Source: Pleodorina starrii (Eukaryota > Chlorophyta > Chlorophyceae > Chlamydomonadales > Volvocaceae). From it: a stretch of 64,000 bases of DNA. Below, in pieces: positions 34,301 to 46,035 of this stretch. The stretch lies in assembly GCA_030267565.1 (NCBI GenBank), contig BRXU01000015.1:426001-490000 (forward strand). Reading direction: 5' to 3'. Positions within the stretch are counted from its first letter, which is position 1, and every line of letters begins with the position of its first letter. A model generated the notes under the pieces. The model saw only the letters and a list, made by a program, of their open reading frames with translations, was not told the origin of the DNA and ran no database searches. A program made the position numbers and the translations under genes.

Positions 34301-36757
34301 CGGCCTACGGGTCGGCCTATGGGCCGGCCTATGGGCCGGCCTACGGGTCGGCCTATGGGTCGGCCTATGGGTTGGCCTATGGGTCGACCTACGGGTCGGC
34401 CTATGGGCCGGCCTAGGGGCCGGCCTATGGGTCGGCCTAGGGGTCGGCCTAGGGGTCGACCTACGGGCCGGCCTATGGGTCGGCCTAGGGGCCGGCCTAG
34501 GGGCAGGCCTAGGGGTCGGCCTATGGGCAGGCCTATGGGCCGGCCTATGGGTCGGCCTATGGGTCGGCCTATGGGTCGGCCTATGGGTCGGCCTATGGGC
34601 TGGCCTAGGGGCCGGCCTATGGGTCGGCCTATGGGCAGGCCTACGGGCCGGCCTAGGGGGCAGGCCTATGGGCAGGCCTACGGGCCGGCCTACGGGCCGG
34701 CCTATGGGTCGGCCTATGGGTCGGCCTATGGGTCGGCCTATGGGTCGGCCTATGGGCCGGCCTATGGGCCGGCCTATGGATCGGCCTATGGGTCGGCCTA
34801 TGGGCCGGCCTATGGGTCGGCCTATGGGTCGGCCTATGGGCCGGCCTACGGGTCGGCCTATGGGTCGGCCTACGGGTCGGCCTATGGGTCGGCCTATGGG
34901 TCGGCCTATGGGCCGGCCTATGGACCGGCCTATGGGTCGGCCCATGGGCCGGCCTATGGGCCGGCCTATGGGTCGGCCTACGGGTCGGCCTGCGGGTCGG
35001 CCTACGGGCCGGCCTACGGGCTGGCCTACGGGCCGGCCTATGGGTCGGCCTACGGGCCGGCCTATGGGTAGGCCTAGGGGCAGGCCTATGCCTATGGGCC
35101 GGCCTACGGGCCTGCATACGGGCCAGCCTATGGGCCGGCCTAGGGGCAGGCTTTTGGGTTGGCCTATGGGCAGGCCTATGGGCAGGCCTAGGGGTCGACC
35201 TACGGGCCGGCCTATGGGTCGGCCTAGGGGCCGGCCTAGGGGCAGGCCTAGGGGTCGGCCTAGGGGCAGGCCTATGGGCCGGCCTATGGGTCGGCCTATG
35301 GGTCGGCCTATGGGTCGGCCTATGGGTCGGCCTATGGGCCGGCCTATGGGTCGGCCTATGGGTCGGCCTATGGGCAGGCCTATGGGCAGGCCTATGGGCA
35401 GGCCTATGGGCAGGCCTATGGGCAGGCCTATGGGCAGGCCTATGGGCAGGCCTACGGGCCGGCCTACGGGCCGGCCTATGGGTCGGCTTATGGGTCGGCC
35501 TATGGGTCGGCCTATGGGTCGGCCTACGGGCCGGCCTATGGGTCGGCCTTTGGGCAGGCCTATGGGCCGGCCTATGGGTCGGCCTATGGGTCGGCCTATG
35601 GGCCGGCCTATGGGCCGGCCTATGGGTCGGCCTAGGGGTCGGCCTAGGGGTCGACCTACGGGCCGGCCTACGGGCCGGCCTACGGGCCGGCCTACGGGCA
35701 GGCCTATGGGCAGGCCTATGGGCAGGCCTATGGGCAGGCCTATGGGCCGGCCTAGGGGCAGGCCTTTGGGTTGGCCTATGGGCAGGCCTATGGGCCGGCC
35801 TAGGGGCCGGCCTAGGGGCAGGCCTAGGGGTCGGCCTAGGGGCCGGCCTAGGGGCCGGCCTATGGGTCGGCCTATGGGCAGGCCTAGGGGTCGGCCTACG
35901 GGCCGGCCTATGGGCAGGCCTATGGGCAGGCCTAGGGGCAGGCCTATGGGTTGGCCTATGGGTTGGCCTATGGGCAGGCTTATGGGCCGGCCTAGGGGCC
36001 GGCCTAGGGGCCGGCCTGCGGGTCGGCCTATGGGCCGGCCTACGGGCCGGCCTATTGGTCGACCTATGGGCCGGCCTATGGGTCGGCCTACGGGCCGGCC
36101 TACGGGCCGGCCTAGGGGGCTGGCCTATGGGCCGGCCTATGGGTCGGCCTATGGGTTGGCCTTTGGGCCGGCCTATGGGCCGGCCTATGGGTCGGCCCAC
36201 GGGCCGGCCTATGGGTCGGCCTATGGGCCGGCCTATGGGCCGGCCTACGGGCCGGCCTACGGGTCGGCCTACGGGTCGGCCTACGGGCCGGCCTAGGGGC
36301 AGGCCTATGGGCCGGCCTACGGGCCGGCCTATGGGTCGGCCTATGGGCAGGCCTATGGGCAGGCCTATGGGCAGGCCTATGGGCCGGCCTATGGGCAGGC
36401 CTTTGGGTTGGCCTATGGGCAGGCCTATGGGCCGGCCTAGGGGCCGGCCTAGGGGCAGGCCTAGGGGTCGGCCTAGGGGCCGGCCTAGGGGCCGGCCTAT
36501 GGGTCGGCCTATGGGCAGGCCTACGGGTCGGCCTACGGGCCGGCCTATGGGCAGGCCTAGGGGCAGGCCTAGGGGCAGGCCTATGGGTTGGCCTATGGGT
36601 TGGCCTATGGGCCGGCCTATGGGCAGGCCTATGGGCAGGCCTATGGGCCGGCCTAGGGGCAGGCCTATGGGTTGGCCTATGGGTTGGCCTATGGGCAGGC
36701 CTATGGGCAGGCCTAGGGGTCGGCCTACGGGCCGGCCTATGGGTCGGCCTATGGGTA
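31381..36757. repeat. 12-bp minisatellite, about 5.4 kb, with higher-order structure
   Basis: About 448 head-to-tail units of consensus GGCCTATGGGTC, with variation concentrated at position 7 (T, C or G), position 11 (T or C) and position 12 (C or A). Units are overwhelmingly 12 bp, and occasional extra bases shift the register (for example CCTAGGGGGCAGG). A higher-order unit of 1388 bp is visible: the same variant order occurs at 31861/33249, 32041/33429, 32341/33729 and 32796/34184, and breaks down near 34623. A marker block (CCAAGGGGCAGGCCCATGGG) occurs at 31636, 32796 and 34184. On the plus strand the array reads Pro-Met-Gly-Arg in one frame; on the minus strand Pro-Ile-Gly-Arg or Thr-His-Arg-Pro. 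Confidence 0.97.
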
Positions 36758-36776
36758 TCGTGGTGCCCCCCACGAT
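36757..36776. repeat. Small inverted repeat at minisatellite edge
   Basis: ATCGTGG and CCACGAT flank a six-base loop exactly where the 12-bp array ends. It may be a chance feature. Confidence 0.5.
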
Positions 36777-36869
36777 TTCCATAGTTCGCACAACCCCTCC
36801 CCCCCCACACACACACGAGACGACCCACAACCTGCCTCTTTCCGGTTTCATGGACCCACCTCCTGTTTC

Positions 36870-36934
36870 ACCGACCCACCGACCCACCGACCCACCGACC
36901 CACCGACCCACCGACCCACCGACCCACCGACCCA
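36870..36934. repeat. 8-bp tandem repeat (CCGACCCA)
   Basis: About eight units of CCGACCCA abut the last recognisable transporter codon. In the minus-strand transporter frame they read as Gly, Ser, Val, Arg and Trp. Confidence 0.9.
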
Positions 36935-36935
36935 T

Positions 36936-39900
36936 CGAAAGGTAGTATTGCTCCTCCAGCACTCCTGCGCACTCTTCATTCGGCCCGGCGGCCAGCATGC
37001 CCCCCCACATGGGGAAGCGCAGCCGCAGCAGACTGGACGACACGACAACGATGGTCACACCCATCCATTGCAGGGCCTGCTCGTAAGACAGTCGGTTGGA
37101 GGCGAAGAAGGCGAACTGCAAGATGGGTTGGGACAGGAGGGAGCCGTGGCAGTGGCGGTGGCGGGGGTCGTGGGGGGGGGCCGGGGGCGGGGGCGGTGTT
37201 GGGCGACGGCGATGTGTGTGTGTGTGGGGGGGGGGGGGAAGCAGTGATTGTATGTGGAATTGTGAACGCTCATACACGCAGGTCAGTATTGTTGCAGGGA
37301 AGGGGGAGAGAGAAAAGAGGGAAGCACGTTACCACCGCCCCACCCACCCGCGGGGGGGCCCAACTGCGCGCACCGCCCAGCCACCAACCCAAACACACAT
37401 CTCACGAAACACGGTCCAGCACTGCTAGGAGTCACAACCCAGGCCCCTGCCAACAGCCCACAGAGGCCCACAAAGGTACACAGAGGCAGACAACACGACG
37501 CAGCGTCGCCGCCCACCAGCAGCAGCGCCCCGCCCAGCTTGCCGCCAGATGCCGTGACGCTCATGGCGCAGGCGAACGCGCGGAAGCTGACGTACGGCAA
37601 GATCGCAAACGTTGCCCCGACGGCCTGTCATGCATTGCATGAGGGGTGCCGCAGTGCGCAAGGTTGGAAAGGGTGTCGGGAAAGGGTGTCGGGAAAGGCG
37701 AGGGGGCGAGGGAGGCTTTAGGGATGTTGGAGGGGCAGCTGCGGTGTTTCGGCCTGGGCGTGTTTCGACCTGTCGACAGCTCGTGGTTGGCTGCTTTCGA
37801 GCTCCGGGCGGAAGGGGCACCATACCCCAGCCGCCCGTCCACAAACACCAAACCACCCAGCTGCCCAGCCGCCTCCCACTTCTTCGCTGCGCTTTCGTCT
37901 TTGTCCCCGGCACCCGGCACCTTCCAGCCGCCCGCCCTGCCCTGGGCTGGCCACCCCTTCCCTTCCCTTCACAGGCGACCGCAACCTCCGTTACCCACAA
38001 TCTGCGTGGTCAGCGCGAACAGGAGCAGCAGCACCGCCGTGGTGACCAGCCCCACCGCACCGCAGCCACAGCGGCCCAGCAGCAGGCAGCACAGCCCGCC
38101 CGCCGCCTGCGCCACCCACAGCAGCCACAGCCGGCCACGCATGCCGAAGCGCCGGCTCGCGCGGGCGGAGAGGAAGGCGCCCGCCAGCCGCATTCCGGCG
38201 TTGAGCAGGCCCGGCATGGCGGCGAGGCCGCCGGCCGCCAGGAAAGTCAAGCCGTACCTGACGTCGTACATGTCGTACAAGTACAGCAAGTACGGCAAGG
38301 GACGTTATTTAGCGGCAGGCGGCACGAGCCAGTGATTAGGGAAGGCACATCGCAGCATGGAGAGTTCCGATTTAAACGATTGTGATTTATAACGCACGCA
38401 AAAAAGAAAAACCGGCGATAGCGCTATCAACGATGTTTCAGTGTGTAACGCAACAGGACCGAAACGAGCGCCGTTCTGCCGTACCATGGTGATGGTGCCC
38501 CAAAGTAGAAAAGCGGATGCCGTACCGTACCATACCGTACCGTACCGTACCTGTCGTACAAGTACAGCGTGAGGAGGTTGTACAGCGCCAGCTGCGCGCC
38601 GTGACTGTAGCCGCAATTGAGGCTCAGCAGCAGGCAGCGGTAGTTCCGGAACGCGATGCCGTACAGACGTAGAGCATCGCGCCAGCTGGCGCCCAAGCTA
38701 ATGTGGTGCTGCATGCGGCTGCGCCGCCAGTCGGCGTAGGCGCTGACGTCGACGTCGGGGCCGAGCGGGTCGTCGACGCCGCCGCTGCCGAGTTCCCGAC
38801 TCAGGCGGGGCTGCAGAGGCGGCGGCGGCGGTGGCGGCGGCGGCGGCGACGTCGAGGCACTGCACGGCGGCGGCGGGGGCGCCTCCGGCGCATCGGGAGG
38901 GCCCTTCAGGGGCATCGGCGACGGCGGCGGCGGCGCCGCCGCCGCCGCCGCCAGCACGCCTCCCAGCGACTGCGACTGCGTCCGCGACGCTGGCGGCGAC
39001 GCCACGGTCAGGGTGACGGCGACGGAGGCGGCAAGGACGGCGGCGGTCGGCTGCTCCAGCCTCACAGACCACCGCCGACCGGACTCACCGCCGACGCCCG
39101 ATAACTGCCTCCGCGAGAATGTCCCATTGACGGGCGCCGCCGCCGTCGCCGCCGCCGCGGCTGCGGCTGCCGCGTCCCTCATGCCCCCGTCGGCACCCTC
39201 CGCAACTGGCTGCGGTGCCCGACGGCGAGGAGGCGACGGCGACCCAGAAAGCGATGCCACGACGGCGGCGGCAGAGGCGGCGGCGGCCGCTGCGCCGACG
39301 CCGCTTCCGCCAGGCGCCGACGCCACAACCGCCGCCGCGCCGGCCGCCGCCGTCAGGAGCGTCTGTAGCGGCCGCAGAGTCACTCCCGGGCCCGGATCGC
39401 CAGACGACGCGGCCGCCGCCGTCGCCGCCGTCGCCGCCGCCGGCGGCACCGACTCGTCCTTCTGGCCCAGGGCCAGCAACCCCAGCGAAGACCAGCCCCG
39501 CAGGCTCGCAGACTCGGTTTGGAGCAGCAGCAGCTGCGGCTGCGTGCGTGAATGATTCCGGGACGGTGGCGAATGACACTCCCGGTCGCCGCTGTCCCCA
39601 GCAGACCGAGGCGCAGCAACCCCTCCCTGAGCCGCCGCTGCGCCTCCTCCTCCACCTCCTCCTCCTGCTCCTCCCTGCTTCTTGCCGCCGGTCCCCCCGC
39701 CTTGCTCCCCTTCCCGCTCCCGCTGCTGTTGGTCATGAGGCTGGGGCTGCGGCTGCGGCTCCCCGCCCCCGCGGCGCCTCTCCTCTTCCTGTTGGTTCTG
39801 CTGCTGCTGCTTCTGTTTCTCCTCCTGCATCTGCAGCTGCTGCCGCTGCTTCTCCTCCAGCCGCCGCTGCTTCTTTTCCAGCTGCTTCTGCTGCCGCTGC

Positions 39901-42900
39901 ATTCGGCCCCAGGAGCCGGAGCGGTCGTGGCTGTCCGCGTAGGCATCCCAGTCGAGCAGATCGCCGTGGGGCGTGTCCTTACCAAGCAACAGGGTCAGGG
40001 CCCCCAGCAGGAGGTGGGCGCCTGAGCGGGGGATTGGGTGGGGGGTTGGGTTGGGTTGGGGCACATGTGGGGGAGGTGCGTGTGGAGGCAGTGGCAGTGG
40101 TGAGGACGTGGGCGAGGGTTATCCTTCGGGAGATCACCGCGCTTGGGTCCGGACGAGTGGCGAGGGTGGGTAGGGGTGGGTAGGGGTGGGAAGGGGTGAC
40201 GGCGGTGGATGACCGAGCGGGGGCGCAGTTGGAGGGCCTGTTGGTTGGTTGGGTGGTTGGTTGGTAAGCTTACGAAGCTGATTGACGGGGCGGGTTTCCA
40301 CGGGCCCAGCATCCGCAATGCACCGCGCCTCACCCAGCCAACCAGCTAACCAGCCAGACCGACAGCCAGACAGCCAGACACCAGTCGTCCGCCACCCACC
40401 CGCCACCCACCCGCCGGGACATAAAACGTTGAGCGCCAGGCGCTCGACACCTCCCCGTCGTACACGTACAGCATCAGTTTGTACCTGTCGTACAGTACGA
40501 CAACAAACCCAGCGCCGGCGGGAAGGGAGGGAGCGAGGCGGCGAGAGAGCAGGGGGGAGCACGCCATGCAGAAACGCATGGTACAGTGTGCGAGTGCGAT
40601 GGCATGGGGGTGGAATGGAAATGAATGATGCGGCACACCCACCGACCCACCGACCCACGTCAACGTCAATCACCATCACGCAGTCCACGCCGCCAAGCGG
40701 CGCCCCTCCCCCGCTCCCCCCCCATCACAGCGGCCCCCCTGGACCCCCTTGTGCCCTCAACGGTCCCTCAATGGATGCAGTCCGACGGTAACGCCCACAT
40801 TCCCGGGCAGGCAACGGCGCGAAAGCGCTCGCCGGCGGCAGCTGCTGCGGCGGCGGAGGCGGCGGCGGCAGCTGCTGCTGCGGCGGCAGCGGCGGCGGCA
40901 GCTGCTGCGGCGGCGGCAGCGGCAGCGGAGGACGAGAGGGCGGCGGATCGCGCTCGTACTCGCGGCACTCACAGCAGCGGCATTCCGATCATGGCAAGAC
41001 CAGCCCCCGCGTGGCCCCAGCCGTTGCAAAGGGTGCTCACGCGGCCCTGGGTCGAGGGAGGGAACGCCAGGGCGAGCCTGCGGGGGGGGGGGCGGGCGGG
41101 TCACGTGGCGCGGGGAGGAGCGGGGAAGCGCGGGGAGAAGACGGATGCGGGTTTGGGGTACGTGTTTGGGTGAGAGGCGCATCTCAGGGAGTGCGAGTGG
41201 GGGATCCGCACAAATCATGATTATCATAAAAAGGGGTTCACAGGGGAGCTCTCTCCTCGCCCGGCACAGCCCCCTGCCCAGCCGCACCAGAAGTTGCTGA
41301 CGACACACAGGGTGAGGCAGAGGCTGATGGCGGACCGGGCGGTGATGAAGCCCAGGTCGCTGGCCGGGTGGGGGCCGGGGGCCACCAGGGCGGTGCAGGC
41401 TACCGCGGGCGCTGTCAGCAGTAGCGTCAGGGCCTGGCAGAGAGGGCGGGGAGGGCGTCCTCGAATCATCAAAGCCATCAGACATCAAAATACGGTACGA
41501 CACAATACGATACGGTTCACCCACATACCGGTAACCGGGTTTTGCTAGGGCGGGTGGACGGGCGGCTGTTAGGCGGCGGGTGCGCCAGTCCCCCGGCGGA
41601 GGTTTGCTGGACTGTACGGCCCCAAGTGTACGGCATAGCGTCCAGCCATGACCAAAGCAAACGGGTATGGTTCTGTACGACATACTGCTGACGTCGCAAC
41701 ATCTACCAAGCCCGCCGGCGTATCGATGTACGGCACCGACCCAAGCTCCCAGCCTGCCTGCCGCATCAACGCACCTGGCAGTACCGCGGGCCGTACCGCC
41801 GTACCCACGCCGCCATCGGAATCCGCGCCACCAGGCTGGCGAGCAGCGCCGCCGCGCCCGCCATCGCCACGGTGGGCTTCGACAGCTGCAGCTCCGGAAC
41901 CAGAATCGGCAGCATCGCGGCGGGCGCGAAGGCCGAGAAGAACGCCAGCAGAAGCGCCAGCCAGGATAAATGGAAGGCCCGCCACATGCCGGGCCCGGTT
42001 CCGGAGCGGGTCAGGGGGCTGAAGACTCCGGCGCCGGACCGCGCGCTCGCCGGCGGCGCGTCGAAGAGGTCGTCGAAGCTCCGGGACGCGGCGGCGGCGA
42101 CGACGACGGCGGCACCGGCGGCTGCGGAGGTATCGTCTGTGTCCCAGGGGTTACCGTCACCGTCACCAGCAGCGGCGGCGGCAGCGGCAGCGGCGGCGGC
42201 AGCGGCGGCGGCGGCGGCGGCGGCGGGGGCGACGGCGGCACGACCGCGACCGCTGCCGCTGCCGCTGCAACTCCCGCTGCCGCCGGCGGGCGAATCGAAG
42301 GTCAGTAGTCCCGCGCGAGCCGCGGCCACCGCCGCCCCCGCTGCCGACGGCCGCGCTAGTTGCGCAGGCGTGGCGCGGGAAGCGGCGGCTGTCGTACATG
42401 GCATGCCACGCAAGCTTGCAAAGGGCCCCAGGCAGGGGTTCCCTCTGCCGCCGACGCTGCCGCCGGGGCGTATGGCGCCCGCGAGCCGGCTGAATGACGG
42501 GCTGCCGCCGTGCACTCCGCAGGAATCGGCGCCGGCGCCGGCGGTCAGCCGCCCGGCCCTGGCGACGGCGGCGGCGGCGGCGGCGATGGACGCAGCTACA
42601 GACGGGGTCCCGGCGTCGGGCGGCTGCACCAGCGGCGACGTTGGCCTCCTAGGCGGCGGCAGCATTGTAAGCAGCACCGGCGCCGACGCCATGGCGGCGG
42701 CGCGCGTGATCATCGGGACATTCAAGCTTGGTGGCGGCGACACAGGCGGCGCCGCGCCGTACAATTGCGTTATGCTGGTGCGTGCCAGCGCGCCGCTGCC
42801 CCCGCCGCGCGCCTGACATGCCGACGGCGACGGCGACGGCGGCGGCGGCGGCGAGTAGCTTGTGGCCACGCCGCCGCCGGAAGATGAGCCCCCCGCCGCC

Positions 42901-43625
42901 ATGCTGGCGAGCAAGCTGACACGCACGCTGTACGGCATATCCCGCGGCGCCGAGCTGCTTCCCTGCCTGCTCAGGGCGGCGGCGGCGGCGGCGGTGGCGG
43001 CTGCTGACGGGCGATGCGGCCACTGCGCTGCACCAAGCCGTGGGTTGCCGTGTGTAGCGGCTGCCTTCGCCCTGGGCGACAGCAGGCCGCTCAGCGAGCT
43101 GGTTCCGTAACCGCCGCCGCCGCCGCCGTTGGAGCCTCCACCAACCCACTGCTCTAGGGGTGTGCGAGAAAAGAGGCTGCAAGCGTCTAGGTTGCAGTCG
43201 GCGGAGGCGGCGACGCCGCCGCCGCCGCCGCGGTTACCGGCGGCGTTGGAGGAGTGGGAGCCGCGCAGCGCAATGAGCGTGGATATGGAGACCGCGGAGA
43301 GCCGCCGGCTCCTTCCGTGACCCACGGGTCCATGCGATTCGCCGCGCCACGAGTGGAAGGTCTGTGTGCTGGGCTGCAGCTGCTGCAGCGACGGCGACAG
43401 TTGTTGTTGCTGCTGCTGATGCCGCTGCTGGTGCTGGTGCTGGTGCGGATGCTGAATTCCTGACGCCGTGCTGCTGTGGCTGGTGCTGCCTCCGGGCGCC
43501 AAGCACGGCGTCGCGCGGCGCGATCCCAGCGTGGAGCCGTTTGCCCGCATTCTATGAAGTGCCAGGAGGTCCGATATCGCGTCGTCGACATCGGAGTCGG
43601 CTTCGCCGGTTTTGTGTTGTGACAT
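36936..43625 (-). CDS. NRT2/NNP-type nitrate transporter, greatly enlarged, C-terminus open into repeats
   Basis: Eight exons read in phase: 43625-41775, 41433-41288, 41077-40973, 40484-40411, 40021-38551, 38257-37999, 37624-37517 and 37115-36936. ATG is at 43625. Alignment to the NNP branch of the major facilitator family supports each junction: FHLSWLALLLAFFSAFAPAA (TM1), VARIPMAAWVRRYGPR, NFW then NGWGHAGAG, AWRSTFYVPAG, LLLGKDTPHGD, YLYDRYGLTF, RRFGMRGRLW, VGATFAILPYVSFR, QWMGVTIV and FPMWGGM, ending EEQYYLS. This family imports nitrate or nitrite with protons at the plasma or plastid membrane. It has about 1398 residues to YYLS against roughly 500-550 in typical members. The excess is about 550 residues of Gln/Ala/Gly-rich N-terminus and about 400 residues of low complexity in the central loop. 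Signature Asn in GWGN is His here. No stop follows YYLS: the frame runs on to 34653. Substrate is inferred from family. Confidence 0.85.
38271..38287 (-). repeat. Direct repeat at 3' end of transporter intron 5
   Basis: GCTGTACTTGTACGACA on the minus strand. The same 17 bases end exon 5 at 38552-38568. Both copies precede a splice junction followed by GTACGG. Confidence 0.85.
38552..38568 (-). repeat. Direct repeat at end of transporter exon 5
   Basis: Coding copy of the 17-base sequence (residues LYLYD region), directly before the donor at 38550. It pairs with 38271-38287 inside the intron end. Confidence 0.85.
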
Positions 43626-46035
43626 TATTTTAATGGGCAACACGGTCCTCTGTTTGCGGTGAGTTTCAACAACGAAGCGGCAGGGTAGAAAGGGGTAGAA
43701 GCCCCGGCGTAAGGCCACCTCGTCGTTCGTGCTGAAAGGGAGACTGCAGGGCGCGGATTAAATATAGAACTTGTTAAATCTGGTAGAAGTCGAGGTGATG
43801 GTAATGCGGGCCGTTCAGGGCGCCGTTCCAGGCGCCGGGGCGAATTAGACTGAGTCAGTGAGTCTTACTCAGAGCCATCGCTGAGTCCAATGACAACATA
43901 CAGTCTCATCAGCTTAAATGGTTATCTGAACACATATACGAGCGTGTGCCGGCAAGCGTTGGCGAAGGTGTTCCATGGTGGGTTGATGCCATCCCAGAAA
44001 ACACACTAACTACCGCCGTTTCATTGAGCACATTATACTATTATCGCAGTCTTATACCAGTTTCACAATCCGATTTCTAAGTTACGAACGAAACAGCTGA
44101 CGGCAGGCGATGCATGCGAGAGCGGCTTGCAGGGTGATTACAGGCGCGTTGTAAGGCGCATAATTACGAATAGTCGAAGTATTTATTGAAACTAAGTTAT
44201 GTTGGTAGGACTGGCTGCCCTCCTTTGAAATGGGCAGGGCATTTGATTTGTTTTGTTTAGTAAAGTGCGGTATACGGCATAGTCCGCAGCTCGTTGCAGC
44301 GTCTGGGTGAAAATACATCTGTATAAAATATAACACAGCCATTTATTTCATTAGTTGACTTGCCGGTCCTTATATCCCGTGCCTGGGAAACACCCGACTC
44401 GGCCTGGGTGTTACGGTACTCCACACTCGAGTCCGGCATACGTCCAATCCCGTCAACTTCTTACCCGAATCACTATAAGAGTATATCTCTTTGCCTGGTC
44501 TGCGACGCTGAAGACGTCCATGGAACACCGCAAAGCGGCGCCCTAGCAGTCCGACGAAGACCGTAGCAGCTCCGTAGCTACCGAAGGGCCAGCTTGCTTG
44601 TGCACGATCGCAGGAATAAAACGAACGCGCAACATGCTCATAGCACGGTGTCATGTTTGACCTTTCCCGACTGCGGTGTCGCAGAGCCAGCCCTGGGTTC
44701 CTGCTGGTGCCCGCTTGTTGCGGCCTGGACGCGCCATCCGCAATCCCAATGAAAACATTTACCACACACCCCGCCTTGTGCCTCGAGCACTGATGCTCCG
44801 TGCTTCTTGCTGCCGCAACAAACGGTCGTAGCGACCGTCTAGTCGTCGTGGCCCGCCGCTCGCCTTTCAACAAAGCCTTTCCTGTCCGACTAAAGCTCGC
44901 TTCCTAAATCAGAGTCTATGGCCCTACCCCTCAACAAACCCTTGGCCAGATGGGTGAGCCCAATATGGCGGCTTGGCGCCGGCTGGGCCCCCCGGGATCC
45001 GTCGTGTTGTTGGGGGCTGGCCACCCCACCACCTGTCGTTGTGTTGGGGGCTAGGGCCATTCATCTTTGTGCCCTCGCTTCCACAGCCGGACATTACATG
45101 ACGAAGTTCCATCCACCTCGGTGCCCCGCAGCTCCGGAGCGGAAGGGAAGACGCAGCGAAGGAATGGATCCCAAGGGCTCCCCCACGCGGCGCGGGGTGC
45201 CCTGTGCCGACGGCAGCCCAGCTCAGCCCCGCAAACCCGACCCTAAAACCCTAAAACCCCGGACGAGAAGCCCGTCGGCGGCGAGCTGTGCGCGAGCGCT
45301 CACAAAACTAAACCAACTGCCAATACGAACAAAACTGTCGCCGTGGGGGCCTGCCCCTGGAGCCACCCCCGAACAGGCGGGCAGGTGTGCTACTGCCTCT
45401 GCCAACGCCGTAACGCCAACACGCCGTCGTCACCTCGGCGGCAGCCCCCCAGGCCCCAGCCCTCGCCCGCTAACTTGCACTCAGGGTCCTCAAAGCCTCA
45501 ACGAGGCCCGCGCTCTCGCTCTCGCTCGCGCTCGCCCCCGCAGCCCCCGCCATCCAACGGTATGTCTGGTAAGTACTGCTGGGGGGTTCTCGGTCGCCTA
45601 CGTCCCTCCGCTGCGGTACCGTATTGTCTTTCTCACCCCGCCATCCAGGGGCCCCTTCTCCAGTACCGGTAATCGATCATCGGTAAACACACAACGATGG
45701 CATACCGGTACTCGACGCACGCGCCTGACACCACCACCACCACTGCCATTGCCACTGCAGCTGCCGCGGCCGCCCCACCTCGCGTCCCCAGCGCAACCAG
45801 GCCTGCGCCCCTCAACCCAAGCATGCATGAAACCAACCAACCAACCAACCAACCCCACACCAACAAGCCGGCCAGGGCCACGCACGCCGGCCCCAGCCGC
45901 AAGAGCCCCAACGGACTGCGGCGCCCCGTGTCAGCCAGCCAGCCAACCAGCCAACAACCAACCAATCAACCAACCAGCCAGCAGTCAGCAGTCAGTCAAG
46001 CCCGCATCAGCTGGACCTCTAATTTACCGTATCAG
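43626..46035. other. Intergenic region upstream of the transporter and downstream of the LHC gene
   Basis: Between two minus-strand genes. 43740-44350 is the most AT-rich part here and should include the transporter promoter; I see no decisive element. At 45241-45258 there are two CCCTAAAA units. One copy of the dispersed motif lies at 45586. AACC repeats occur at 45834-45852. No gene is recognised. Confidence 0.45.
45586..45634 (-). repeat. Dispersed motif, copy 4 (intergenic)
   Basis: Inverted copy with the extension CTCGGTCGCCTACGTCCC also seen at 10188, followed by CTCCGCTGCGGTA. Confidence 0.6.

Noticed and set aside
31381..36757. CRISPR-like array
   Set aside because: Units are contiguous 12-mers with no unique spacers, in a eukaryotic context.
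31312..36945. Long plus-strand frames encoding Met-Gly-Arg-Pro repeats
   Set aside because: They follow directly from a 12-bp unit that lacks stops in several frames. There is no promoter, unique sequence or splice context to support a real gene.
40768..40968. Poly-alanine frame beside the transporter exon 3
   Set aside because: Lies in the intron 40485-40972. The transporter alignment requires the other frame (NGWGHAGAG) and splicing past it.
36936..43625. Pseudogene label for the transporter
   Set aside because: All eight exons splice in phase and the membrane core is intact. Unusual length alone does not show that the gene is dead.
45241..45258. Telomere-type CCCTAAAA units here and at 22388-22405
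   Set aside because: Only two units at each place, too few for a telomere or clear interstitial telomere tract; likely chance or trace repeat.
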